Shown here piece by piece: positions 1-7,637 of a DNA stretch of 64,000 bases. A model generated the notes under the pieces. That model did no database searches. It saw nothing but the letters and a program-made list of their open reading frames with translations, and was not told where the DNA came from. The DNA is from Gordonibacter pamelaeae (GTDB lineage Bacteria; Actinomycetota; Coriobacteriia; Coriobacteriales; Eggerthellaceae), in the NCBI RefSeq assembly GCF_042665095.1, contig NZ_JBHTBV010000008.1; one strand, written 5' to 3'. A program made the translations under genes and the position numbers. Position 1 is the stretch's first letter. Every line of letters begins with the position of its first letter.

Positions 1-10
1 CAATTATCAA

Positions 11-31
11 TGTACCATTATGAATGGTACA
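11..31. repeat. 9-bp perfect inverted repeat, operator-like
   Basis: TGTACCATT and AATGGTACA are separated by 3 bp and lie in an AT-rich stretch at the window edge. The size and spacing suit a binding site for a dimeric regulator. The gene it would control is not visible in the window. Confidence 0.45.
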
Positions 32-128
32 TAGCAAATCAATTAGTTACATTTAATGACGCCTTGCGAGCCCTCGTGGTCTTTCGGAATCGCGATGCGT
101 CTAGCAGGGCGTACCGCTCGTTTTTCCC

Positions 129-154
129 TGCGTTTTCGTCTCGACAAAAGAGAT
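129..154 (+). repeat. 26-bp direct repeat, copy A
   Basis: This segment begins TGCGTTTTCGTC and matches 1028-1053 at 24 of 26 positions in the same orientation. The two copies bracket a truncated gene. Copy B runs straight into the sugar-transferase remnant, so the repeat may mark a recombination breakpoint. No recombinase gene is present in the window. Confidence 0.5.
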
Positions 155-163
155 ATCTGCTCA

Positions 164-203
164 TGCCCGCGGCATTCGGCAGGCTTGTCGAATGCCGCGG
201 GCA
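164..203. repeat. 15-bp perfect inverted repeat
   Basis: Arms TGCCCGCGGCATTCG (164-178) and CGAATGCCGCGGGCA (189-203) enclose a 10-base loop. The hairpin lies just past the 3' end of the minus-strand gene remnant that stops at 219. It could be that gene's terminator, but no T-run follows on the minus strand. Confidence 0.5.
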
Positions 204-218
204 GTAGCGGGCAGGCGC

Positions 219-893
219 TTACCTCCCGCTTGCTCGATAGTACTGCCTTGGGTCGTGCTGGTTTGATCCGACCCATTCGAGAAGTCCTTTTTCGGCAAGG
301 CGCTTCAGGGTCTCCGTCGCCTTTACCCTCCCGATCCCCGTTTGCTCCATGAGCTCTTTTCTCGCCACGCAACCCGAGTCGTGCGCAATCTGCATGGCGA
401 CCTTCTCGGTTTCGCTGAGTTTTTCGAGGGAACCGGGGGAGGCGGCGTCTGTTGAACTGATGGCCGCGGCGTCACTCGTCTGTGCCCCGGGACGCTCGAA
501 GCGTATTACGGTTGAGTTGACGTCCTGGCGGTAGCTGAATGCCACGCCAGCGGCGTCGCGCGCCCTCTTGATGCGCGGTATGCCGGTGCCGTACTGCTCG
601 ATCATGCCCGATCTGAAGAGCACCTGCGCGATGTTCGGGTTGCGCTGCTTGGAGTCGCCGCCCGATCCCTCGAGGTGCCTGTCGGGGGAGTCGCCCTCGG
701 GGAACAGCCCGGGGCTCATTATCTCGATGAAGTCCATGTAGACGTTTACCTGAACGGACGTGCCGGTCGTGTAGTCGCGGTGGCAAAGCGCGTTTGCTTG
801 CCCCTTCCACGTTTTCATGCGCCTTAATGCCCTTTGTGAAGAATCGTCCCATTGGGAAACGGGTCCCAATGGGACGATTTTGGCATCAGGCAT
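219..893 (-). pseudogene. C-terminal remnant of an AlbA_2/ATP-binding (RecG-like) regulator
   Basis: The 224-residue product matches only the C-terminal part of the AlbA_2 / HATPase_c_4 proteins often labelled RecG-like transcriptional regulators. Family-like sequence begins near residue 33 (NALCHRDY) and includes IEIMSPG and the GTGIPRI segment. A winged-helix-like tail follows (about residues 160-220). The N-terminal AlbA_2 domain is missing. The first ~30 residues do not fit the family and overlap a 16-bp inverted repeat, so the apparent start is probably artificial. Full members are about twice this length. Function is presumably lost. It sits in a mosaic of gene fragments. Confidence 0.6.
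842..879. repeat. 16-bp perfect inverted repeat
   Basis: Arms AATCGTCCCATTGGGA (842-857) and TCCCAATGGGACGATT (864-879) flank a 6-base loop. Each arm also contains a smaller palindrome around CCCATTGGG. It overlaps the apparent start of the minus-strand remnant. It may be a double operator or a hairpin left by a mobile element. Confidence 0.55.
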
Positions 894-1051
894 AGGGGAA
901 ATCGGTGCGTGCCGTGCGTTTGAAGCTATGTGCTATTCCGATTCTCTAATGCGTCCCAGGCGGCTCGAAATGCTCCATCGAAATTGCTGGCAATCCTCTC
1001 CACCTGCGCAAAATCCCCGTCCTGCCTTGCGTTTTCGTCTTGACAAAAGGG
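894..1051. other. Breakpoint spacer between gene remnants
   Basis: No intact gene is seen. The minus strand has an open frame ending at 926 that could be the C-terminal ~30 codons of another lost gene, but I do not recognise it. The right part is direct-repeat copy B (1028-1053). Confidence 0.3.
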
Positions 1052-1053
1052 AT
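1028..1053 (+). repeat. 26-bp direct repeat, copy B
   Basis: This is the partner of 129-154, with two mismatches. In the sugar-transferase frame it reads VLTKG directly before the conserved MSVIGPRP motif, so this copy overlaps the coding remnant. Confidence 0.5.
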
Positions 1054-1219
1054 GAGTGTGATTGGCCCTCGCCCTGTCGTCGAGGACGAATTGGTCGCGT
1101 ACGGCGATGAGGTCGATGAATTTCTTTCCGCGAAGCCGGGTATCACAGGCTGGTGGCAGGTCGAGGCGCGCAACGACGCAATTTATGGAGATGGGAGCAG
1201 ACAGGAGCTGGAGCTTTGA
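1052..1219 (+). pseudogene. 3' fragment of an undecaprenyl-phosphate sugar-1-phosphate transferase
   Basis: The 55-codon fragment contains IGPRPVVEDEL and KPGITGWWQV, the signature C-terminal block of the bacterial sugar transferase family (WbaP/ExoY/PglC). That family loads the first sugar phosphate onto undecaprenyl phosphate in capsule or O-unit synthesis. The frame stops at 1217-1219, before the usual C-terminal tail, and nothing resembling the N-terminal membrane part is found upstream. Both ends are therefore broken. The 5' break coincides with direct-repeat copy B. The 3' break runs directly into a truncated glycosyltransferase, so a deletion has probably joined two genes of one polysaccharide locus. 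Confidence 0.75.
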
Positions 1220-1967
1220 GAACATCATTAACAAGCTGGGTTATTCGTCGCGCAAGATCGCGGCCGTTGAATGGCATCTGCGCACTGCCGATTTCGTTGT
1301 CGCCAATTCAGAATTGCAGATGAGGTTTCTTGTAAACGAGTTGCCTGAGATTGCGGGCAGGGTGTCGTACGTCCATCTTGGTATCGAGCCATTCGAGCAG
1401 GATTCCTGCATAAGGCAAAGTAGATGTTCCGTTGTCGCAGTGAGCGGGGGCACTCGTCCAGTTAAAGGCAGCGATGTGGTTGCGCGTGCGGTGAGCTCCT
1501 TACGCGGCAGGAATGTCGACTGCGAGTTGCGCGTGTATGGCCGCCAGTATGCTGCCAACGACGATCTAAGCGCCATTATGGACGGTGCGGGAGGGGTGTT
1601 CCTCGGCCAGGTCGAACATGAAGAATTCATTAGCGGTCTCGGCGAAACCAACGTTTTTGTTATGAACTCCCGGCACGAATCCTTCGGCCTCTCCGCCATC
1701 GACGCCTTGCGAGCTGGAGCCTCGCTTCTCTTGTCTGGGAATTGCGGCGTAGGCGAGATTCTCTCTCTTGAGGATTCCGATGTCGTGCGCGACTGTGAGG
1801 ATGCGTGCGAGGTTGCCGATAAAATAGAATATCTTTTAGAGTGCCCAAATGCATCCAGGCTCTATGAATCGCTGGACTTTTCAATGCTTGGATGGGATTC
1901 AGCAGCATTTCGTTTGCGCAATATCTGCAAAAGAGTAGCTATCCAATCGCGCGAGATGAGTCTTTGA
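1185..1967 (+). pseudogene. GT4 glycosyltransferase missing its N-terminal half
   Basis: About 260 residues match the C-terminal nucleotide-sugar-binding domain of group 1 (GT-B, GT4) glycosyltransferases, including ADFVVANSELQ, VSGGTRPVKGS and the SRHESFGLSAIDAL segment with the conserved E. Family members are usually 350-400 residues. The N-terminal acceptor-binding Rossmann domain is absent, because the frame emerges from the sugar-transferase remnant. ATG codons at 1185 and 1191 lack a ribosome site. The stop TGA overlaps a TTG start of the next gene. The product is probably inactive, or this is the 3' half of a rearranged gene. Confidence 0.6.
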
Positions 1968-3162
1968 AAATTCTTTTTTACACCTCATGCAAAGCTATTG
2001 CCATGAAGGGTGGCACGGAGAGGGCCACCGTCTCCGTTGCATCAGCTTTGTCGAGCCGCTATGGACACGAATGCTATTCAGCTTATTCGATCGAAGATAG
2101 TGCTCCCAAGGAACTCTGTTTCGCGGGGGAGTTAATGGTCGACGGGCATTTGAAAACCGCTGCTTCGCAGATAGCTTCGTTCGTTCAAGACAGACGCGTT
2201 GACGTGGTTGTCAGCCAAGGATCTTTCGAGCTTGTTATTGCTTTGCGAAAAGCCGGTTTGCCCAGATGCACAAAGCTTGTTCTTGCCCACCATTTCGAGC
2301 CAGGCTGGGAAGTTCATTTCGGCGATCTGCGGACGTGCTTATCGCAACTTGGATCTGCTAGTGGAACCGGAAAAGTCAAGCCGGCTGTTAAGGTGCTCTG
2401 CTATCCGATTTACAAGGCTCGTTATACAAGAAGGCTGAGGGGGGACTACCAAGCGGCGTATATGGCTGCCGATGCCGTGGTGCTGCTTTCAGAGGGTTTC
2501 TCTGAGGGCTATAAAGCGTTTGGCGGATTAGAGGACGTTGAAAAGTTCAGGTTCATTCCAAATCCTTTGTCATGCGAAGAATATCTTGATCCTGCTGCCT
2601 ATTGCGAGAAGAAAAAGATCGCATTGATTGTAGCGCGACTTGAGGATACTCCGAAGAAAATCTCCCTTGCCTTAAAAGCATGGGAGGCGGTCAAGTCCGA
2701 TCCAGTATCGGAAGGTTGGACGCTCCGAATCGTGGGGCATGGCCGAGACGAGAGCCGCTACAAGAGGCTTGCGGCCCGCATGCGTCTACCCGACGTTGAC
2801 TTCGTTGGCCGCAGAGACCCCATCGGGGGGGGGGGGACTATTGCATAGCGTCCCTGTTCCTGATGACTTCGGCAAGCGAAGGATGGGGTCTGACGTTGAC
2901 GGAGGCGCAGCAGTTCGGGGCAGTGCCCGTCGCGTTCGATTCCTACGCCTCGCTTCGAGAGATCATAACCGATGGGGAAAACGGCAGATACGTTCCCTTT
3001 GCGGATGTAAGCGCTTATGCAAAAGCCGTGCTCGAACTCATGGAGGATGCTGGCATGCGGCAGGAAATGGCTCTGTACGCCATCGAGTCTTCCAAGCGTT
3101 TCTCTTGGGGAGCGATTGCTGAGAAATGGCAAGCGCTGTTGGAGGAGCTGGGATCACTTTGA
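1964..3162 (+). pseudogene. GT4 glycosyltransferase switched off by a poly-G frameshift
   Basis: From a TTG at 1964 (overlapping the previous stop as TTGA) the frame encodes a group 1 glycosyltransferase: MKGGTERA near the N-terminus, ALIVARLEDTPKK mid-protein, then DFVGRRDPIGGGG. It stops at 2846-2848 just after a run of twelve G. The rest of the family signature (SEGWGLTLTEAQQFG, then AFDSY) continues in another frame to 3162. A tract of 10 or 13 G would give one protein of about 398-399 residues, normal for the family. The role is sugar transfer in surface polysaccharide synthesis; donor and acceptor are not predictable. Either the gene is phase-variable and captured OFF, or the tract length is a sequencing error. 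Confidence 0.75.
2825..2836 (+). repeat. Poly-G(12) homopolymer tract inside a glycosyltransferase gene
   Basis: Twelve consecutive G follow the codons for RRDPI. Downstream family sequence is in frame only if the G count is 1 modulo 3 (10 or 13). Tracts of this length change by slipped-strand mispairing in many phase-variable surface loci. Confidence 0.8.
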
Positions 3163-4286
3163 GCGTAATCGTTCCCGCATATAGGGCCGAAAAAACGATT
3201 CTACGCGCGATAAACAGTATCTTGCTATGGCCCGGCGATGATATGGAGGTCATCGTGATAGATGACGGATCGGATGATTACACGGCGGGGATAGTGCGAG
3301 AAGTGACCAAAGTGGATGCTCGTGTCAGACTTTTGCAACAGAGTAATGCAGGAAGGTCTGCGGCGAGGAACGCCGGATTCTGCGCGGCGCGAGGTGAGTG
3401 GGTCATGTTTTTGGATGCGGATGACTATCTACTCGCCGACGGCATAGGGAAGATTCGGGAGATGACGGCTTCTTCCGTTTCCCTCGTGCTGTTCCCTGTG
3501 ATACTCAGTGCTAGGGAGAATGTGGTTGGCTATTCAGATATATCGTGGAAGGGCTGGGGGACTGTCGCCGAGGATAGGACGCTTCCTGCATCTGCCCTGC
3601 GGTCTTTTATGATCGATCCCGCATACGCACCGCTTTCCTCGGGGGTTCCAAAAAGGCTGGAGTGGTATGAGACCAATTCGGCGAGGTCGCGCCTCTATCG
3701 ACGGAAGGCGGTTCTGCGATTGTCCTCAAAGCTCGGAGAAGGGCAAGCTCCCTTTCCCGTTAATCTGCGCTTTTCCGAAGATAAGCTATTCAACTTGGCA
3801 TTACTTGATCTTCTCGGCGAGGAGCAAGTAATCTTGTCCGGCCATCCGGTTTATTATTGGGATTTGGGAAACTCGGATACCTGTGCCGTAGTTCGCGTCG
3901 ATGATGCAAAGGGCCTCTTGCCGTTCAAGGATGCTGTCAATGTGTTGGTGAAGAACGACCTTCTTTCCATGAGTGAGCGGAGTTTAGTATTTACTCGGGA
4001 AGCTATCAGCCAGTTTAAAAGGAGCATGAGGCTGGGTTCTTCCGATCTACATGCATCAAAGCGTACTTGGCGCAGTCTTCTGTACGACGAGGGTATTCGT
4101 TCGTGTTTGGGAAGCGTTCCGTGTGCGTCGATGAAGGAGTCTATTCGCGTGAAGCCAATTTGCTGGCTCTTGCGCCACGAGTTCATATCCGTCGCCTTCA
4201 TGTATGAGCGTAGCATCTTTTTGGTCAAGAAACTGTTTTCGGAGTCTGGTTGGTTAAGACAGTTGCTCTCTCGAAGCGTCGGATGA
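3159..4286 (+). CDS. GT2 family glycosyltransferase
   Basis: This is a 375-residue family 2 (GT-A) glycosyltransferase. Residues 1-110 carry the fold: SVIVPAYRA, IDDGSDD at 34-40, NAGRSAARNAG at 63-73 and the metal-binding DADD at 86-89. It would transfer a sugar from a nucleotide donor to a lipid-linked polysaccharide intermediate at the inner face of the membrane. I chose TTG 3159, which overlaps the previous stop as TTGA and follows GGAGGAG at a suitable distance. ATG 3126 in the same frame would add 11 poorly conserved residues. The C-terminal ~250 residues are less typical and have no clear membrane segment. It is followed by the flippase after 9 bp. Confidence 0.85.
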   Translation: MSVIVPAYRAEKTILRAINSILLWPGDDMEVIVIDDGSDDYTAGIVREVTKVDARVRLLQQSNAGRSAARNAGFCAARGEWVMFLDADDYLLADGIGKIREMTASSVSLVLFPVILSARENVVGYSDISWKGWGTVAEDRTLPASALRSFMIDPAYAPLSSGVPKRLEWYETNSARSRLYRRKAVLRLSSKLGEGQAPFPVNLRFSEDKLFNLALLDLLGEEQVILSGHPVYYWDLGNSDTCAVVRVDDAKGLLPFKDAVNVLVKNDLLSMSERSLVFTREAISQFKRSMRLGSSDLHASKRTWRSLLYDEGIRSCLGSVPCASMKESIRVKPICWLLRHEFISVAFMYERSIFLVKKLFSESGWLRQLLSRSVG

Positions 4287-4295
4287 GGTTAGCCG

Positions 4296-5714
4296 ATGCC
4301 CTCCCTCATGCGAAATTCCTTCTTTAATATGCTTTACCAGCTTGTGTTGCTGCTGGTGCCGCTTGCCAGTGCCATGTATGTGTCGCGTGTGGTGATGCCC
4401 GAAGGGCTCGGCGAGATCGCGACGGCGGAGAATCTGGTGTCGTATTTCACGGCGCTTGCGCCTTTGGGAATCCCGGCATACGGGCTGCGTGAGGTGGCAA
4501 AGGTGCGAGGAGACCAAAGAGCGCGCTCAAGGATTTTTTCAGAGCTCGTGCTCTTGAACTTCGCGTCAACCCTCTTGTTTCTGGGTGTCTATGCGACGTG
4601 CGTTCTCGTTTTCTTCGACGGCGCAGTACCCGCCCTTTACCTGATATTCGGTTCGCTTATTGTCGCCAACTGCCTGAATGTCGAATGGCTTTTCAGCGGT
4701 CTGGAACGTTATGTGTTCATTTCCGTGCGCGGCATGGTTGTACGTATTGCCAGTTTGATTTTGACTCTCGTTTTTGTAAAAGGTCCTGATGATGTTTTGA
4801 TTTATGCTGGCGTAACCTGTCTCGCCACGGTCGCAAATTACTTGGTGAACGTTGTCTGCCTACACGGCCAAGTGAAATTCACGTTGCGCGGTATCGCTCC
4901 TTTTAGGCATCTAAGGCCTGTGCTAGTGCTTGCGGGAACGATTGTGCTGTTCAGTATTTATACAAAAGTGGATATCACAATGCTCGGTGTGTTTTGCGCA
5001 AGTTCCGTAGTGGCTTACTATGCCTACGCCTACAAAGCAGAAGAAATAGCAAAGATGCTTTGCGTGTCTTTGACGAGTGTTTATCTTCCTCGTTTGAGCT
5101 ACGAGTTCATCCATGACCGAAAAGAATTTTCGCGCCTCATGCGCCAGTCGATGATGCTGAACATATGGATTTCCGCCCCCATGGCCATGGGGGTTTTCAT
5201 GCTTGCCCCGCATATCGTGCCCCTTCTTTTTGGAGAGGCGTTTCTTCCGGCTGTTCTCACGTTGCAGATGTTTTCCGGATTGATCATAGCCAAAAGTATT
5301 GGTCAGATTATCTATCAAGTTACCATTGCGACCGGTAACGAACGCTTTCAACTTGTTGCCTATTCGGTAGGTGTTGCGGTCAATATCGCGTTGAATTTTG
5401 CACTAATCCCAATGCTTCAGCAAAACGGCGCCGTTGTGGCTACGGTGTTAACAGAGATCGTTCTCGATGTTGTGCTTGCGTTCTACATCAAAGAGCATAT
5501 GTGTTTGGCTATACAACTTCGATTCTGGCTTTCCCTGTTCGGTGGCTTGGTCGCGACAGGAGCGGTTCTGCTCTTGTGTGGGGCTCTTATTTCAGATCAT
5601 CTTCTTTGTACGGGAGTCTCGGTTGTTCTTTCTGCAATTACGTACGGGGCTGTTGGGATCGCCTGTAAGAACGAAACGGCAGTACTGTTACTGCGCAGGA
5701 TCTTTCGTCGCTAG
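4296..5714 (+). CDS. Wzx-type polysaccharide flippase (MOP superfamily)
   Basis: This 472-residue, almost entirely hydrophobic protein has about 12-14 membrane segments and the N-terminal pattern of polysaccharide transport proteins (NSFFNMLYQL, then SRVVMPEGLG). Wzx proteins flip undecaprenyl-linked repeat units to the outer face of the membrane before polymerisation. It follows the GT2 gene by 9 bp and is the last recognisable gene of the polysaccharide cluster. No polymerase (wzy) is visible in the window, so the locus probably extends to the left or has lost that gene. Confidence 0.88.
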   Translation: MPSLMRNSFFNMLYQLVLLLVPLASAMYVSRVVMPEGLGEIATAENLVSYFTALAPLGIPAYGLREVAKVRGDQRARSRIFSELVLLNFASTLLFLGVYATCVLVFFDGAVPALYLIFGSLIVANCLNVEWLFSGLERYVFISVRGMVVRIASLILTLVFVKGPDDVLIYAGVTCLATVANYLVNVVCLHGQVKFTLRGIAPFRHLRPVLVLAGTIVLFSIYTKVDITMLGVFCASSVVAYYAYAYKAEEIAKMLCVSLTSVYLPRLSYEFIHDRKEFSRLMRQSMMLNIWISAPMAMGVFMLAPHIVPLLFGEAFLPAVLTLQMFSGLIIAKSIGQIIYQVTIATGNERFQLVAYSVGVAVNIALNFALIPMLQQNGAVVATVLTEIVLDVVLAFYIKEHMCLAIQLRFWLSLFGGLVATGAVLLLCGALISDHLLCTGVSVVLSAITYGAVGIACKNETAVLLLRRIFRR

Positions 5715-5773
5715 GTGTGGCTGATCGTGTAGAAAACGGCAAAGCGCCGTTCCAATAGGGAAAGGAGAAGGTC

Positions 5774-5953
5774 ATGGTACGGGTTTCGGAGTTGAGGGTT
5801 GGCGATTATATCAGGGCTTCTTGGTTGGGATCGGGTTGGCATAAGGTTCTTGAGGTAGGCACTTCCTATTCGGATTCGTCCAAAGTGTATCTTGCGGTCG
5901 AGGGCTTCCGCGGCGTTGAAATAAGCGCCGACGAAACGGTGGAAAGGCAGTAG
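5774..5953 (+). CDS. Small hypothetical protein, 59 residues
   Basis: The short frame starts with ATG after AAAGGAGAAGG. It encodes a soluble, slightly acidic, beta-rich-looking protein with VGDYIRASWLGSGWHKVLEV and ends VERQ. I do not recognise the family. It lies 60 bp past the flippase and 110 bp before another unknown gene. The strong ribosome site and normal codon use support a real gene. Confidence 0.6.
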   Translation: MVRVSELRVGDYIRASWLGSGWHKVLEVGTSYSDSSKVYLAVEGFRGVEISADETVERQ

Positions 5954-6062
5954 GCATATCCCAGCGGGGGATGGGCTGAATCGAAGGGAGTCGGGGTTCA
6001 GCGGCTTGTTTTGTGCAGGCGCTGAATCCTCGGCTCCCCGTTGAGCAGAAGGGGTGGTATGC

Positions 6063-6557
6063 ATGTTCAAGCGCAAGGAAGTTGAGGAGATGCGCGATAC
6101 CGTCTATTACAAAGACGGCGATGAAATAACGTTCGGATCGGTACAGAACGCCCTTGCAGCGCAAGCGAGCGAAGCGAGGTTGCCGATGGCCTTTCGCATG
6201 GATCATATCAAGGAAGGCGCCCTAATGGGTGACACAACTCCTTGCCTTGTCGTGTTTCATCCCGAGCATCCTACCGATTACTACAACATGCTGATCACAA
6301 TTGGTCGGCAGGGAGCATATGCGCTCGTGTCGGTCTACGCAGCAGGAAAAAGCAAGCAAATGGGCAAGTTCAATAGGTCGACCGTAGGTAAGAGCATGAT
6401 CGAGGATGTTCTGGCAGGGAAAGCGAGCGGGGTCGATCTTGCCATCGGAGTGATAGGTGGATTATCGGGTTCCTTCGGCAAAAACAAGAGTAAGCACCAA
6501 GAGGAGCAATTTTACTACCAGCTTTGCATGGAGATATTCGACCAGGTTCTTTCCTGA
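6063..6557 (+). CDS. Hypothetical protein
   Basis: The product is 164 residues with no signal peptide. I chose ATG 6063 because AGAAGGGG lies 8 bp upstream; a GTG at 6054 is possible. Near the C-terminus there is a glycine-rich hydrophobic stretch (AIGVIGGLSGSFG) followed by a lysine-rich patch and an aromatic helix. I do not recognise the family. It lies in the lower-GC accessory region between the polysaccharide genes and the toxin-antitoxin pair, and a 56-residue gene starts 29 bp after it, so the two may be co-transcribed. Confidence 0.65.
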   Translation: MFKRKEVEEMRDTVYYKDGDEITFGSVQNALAAQASEARLPMAFRMDHIKEGALMGDTTPCLVVFHPEHPTDYYNMLITIGRQGAYALVSVYAAGKSKQMGKFNRSTVGKSMIEDVLAGKASGVDLAIGVIGGLSGSFGKNKSKHQEEQFYYQLCMEIFDQVLS

Positions 6558-6586
6558 TTGAAGCGAATGATTTAGGAGTTGGAAAT

Positions 6587-6757
6587 ATGACATTGGATCA
6601 AGTAATCGATACGCTTTCTTATGAAGACCTAGCTGCTCTCAAAAACATGATCGAAAGCGGGCATGGGAATGATGCGATAGCCGTGCTCGAGGATTTTGGC
6701 TGGGACGGAAGCGAAGACAATCAAGACGCCGTCGTAAAGGTTCTTCGTAGGGTATAG
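6587..6757 (+). CDS. Small acidic hypothetical protein, 56 residues
   Basis: It starts at an ATG preceded by AGGAG (6574-6578) and encodes an acidic helical protein beginning MTLDQVIDTLSYEDL and ending VLRRV. It probably shares a transcript with the gene at 6063. The upstream in-frame start at 6524 is unlikely because it lies inside that gene. Function is unknown. Confidence 0.55.
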   Translation: MTLDQVIDTLSYEDLAALKNMIESGHGNDAIAVLEDFGWDGSEDNQDAVVKVLRRV

Positions 6758-6818
6758 TGGTGCACTTTTCTTCTGTTGTGATCTCGCAAGGCGATGATTG
6801 GAAGAGGGGCAATGCCGG

Positions 6819-7058
6819 CTACGCGCAGCACCCTTGGCCGCTCACCGGTTCGTTGCCGATAACCTGGCAACTGGCCTCGACGGTAAGCGCGCAGTACTCG
6901 AGCAGGCAGGAGATGAGTGCGACGGCTTCCGTATCGGCCATGCCGCTTTTGGAGAGCGCCATCGCGAGCGCCGATGTTCCATCGAGTGTCATCTGCACGT
7001 CGCGCAGCTCGTCGAGGGCCTCTAGTTGCGTCGTTATAATGGGCCTTTGCCGATACAT
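6819..7058 (-). CDS. Hypothetical protein, 79 residues
   Basis: A minus-strand frame preceded by AAAGGAGAG five bases from the ATG gives a 79-residue protein beginning MYRQRPIITTQLEALDEL, predicted mostly helical. It converges with the small gene ending at 6757. I do not recognise the family. The clear ribosome site makes it more credible than the overlapping frames on the other strand. Confidence 0.5.
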   Translation of the reverse strand: MYRQRPIITTQLEALDELRDVQMTLDGTSALAMALSKSGMADTEAVALISCLLEYCALTVEASCQVIGNEPVSGQGCCA

Positions 7059-7150
7059 CTACTCTCCTTTGAGTGGCTGAATGTACGGAGAATATCACTT
7101 ATAACGGGGCGTTTCAATCGGAGTATCTGTGCGAGCTGCTTTTACCGTAG

Positions 7151-7222
7151 GACACCATCTTGCGCATCTGCGAGCGGTTCGACGTGCAGCCGGGGGACAT
7201 CATGGAGTATATCCCCGACTAG
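7151..7222 (+). pseudogene. 3' scar of a Cro/CI-type HTH regulator
   Basis: The last 23 codons read ILRICERFDVQPGDIMEYIP and stop at 7220-7222. This is the characteristic C-terminus of short Xre-family regulators. An in-frame stop lies directly upstream and the HTH region is gone, so only a fragment remains. Confidence 0.65.
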
Positions 7223-7304
7223 GCCGGGGCTGATGTGGGCAGTGACGATCTTCCGGGCGGAATCCTCATGAGCTTGCGGTTGCAGCTAAGAGTCTCCCTC
7301 TGCG

Positions 7305-7333
7305 TTGACGTCGCGCCCCTGCGCTGATAAACT
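7305..7333 (+). promoter_or_regulatory. Promoter of the toxin-antitoxin pair
   Basis: TTGACG and TAAACT are separated by 17 bp, close to the housekeeping sigma consensus, 34 bp before the antitoxin ATG. GGCCA (7337-7341) and TGGCC (7348-7352) form a small dyad just downstream that could be the autoregulatory operator. Confidence 0.6.
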
Positions 7334-7367
7334 AAAGGCCACAATTATGGCCCGAAAGGAGACGGCG

Positions 7368-7637
7368 ATGACGGTTTGCGTACCCATAAAGGATTTAAAG
7401 AATACGGCGACGTTTTCCAAGCTTGTCGAGAGCTCGCCAGACCCGGTTATCGTTACGAGGAACGGTCGGGAGTCTTTTGCCGTCATGACAGTAGAGGAGT
7501 TGGACGCACTTCGCTTGGAAGCCGCTCGTGCTCAGTTGTATCGGGACATAGACGAAGCCGAGGATGATTTCGCCCACGGTAGGATGACGGAGGCGAACGA
7601 GTCCCAAAGAAGGACGCGCGAGCGTTATGGCCTATAA
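7368..7637 (+). CDS. Type II antitoxin, Phd/YefM family
   Basis: The 89-residue protein has the Phd/YefM layout: a DNA-binding N-terminus (VPIKDLKNTATFSKLV), then PVIVTRNGRESFAVM, which is diagnostic of the family, and a charged C-terminal tail that would wrap the toxin. ATG 7368 follows AAAGGAGAC. The 3' end overlaps the toxin start by 11 bp, implying translational coupling. Antitoxins of this type neutralise the toxin and repress their own promoter. Confidence 0.88.
   Translation: MTVCVPIKDLKNTATFSKLVESSPDPVIVTRNGRESFAVMTVEELDALRLEAARAQLYRDIDEAEDDFAHGRMTEANESQRRTRERYGL

Noticed and set aside
926..1030. Minus-strand C-terminal fragment near the breakpoint
   Set aside because: It looks coding-like but is too short and matches no family I can name, so it is only mentioned in the spacer entry.
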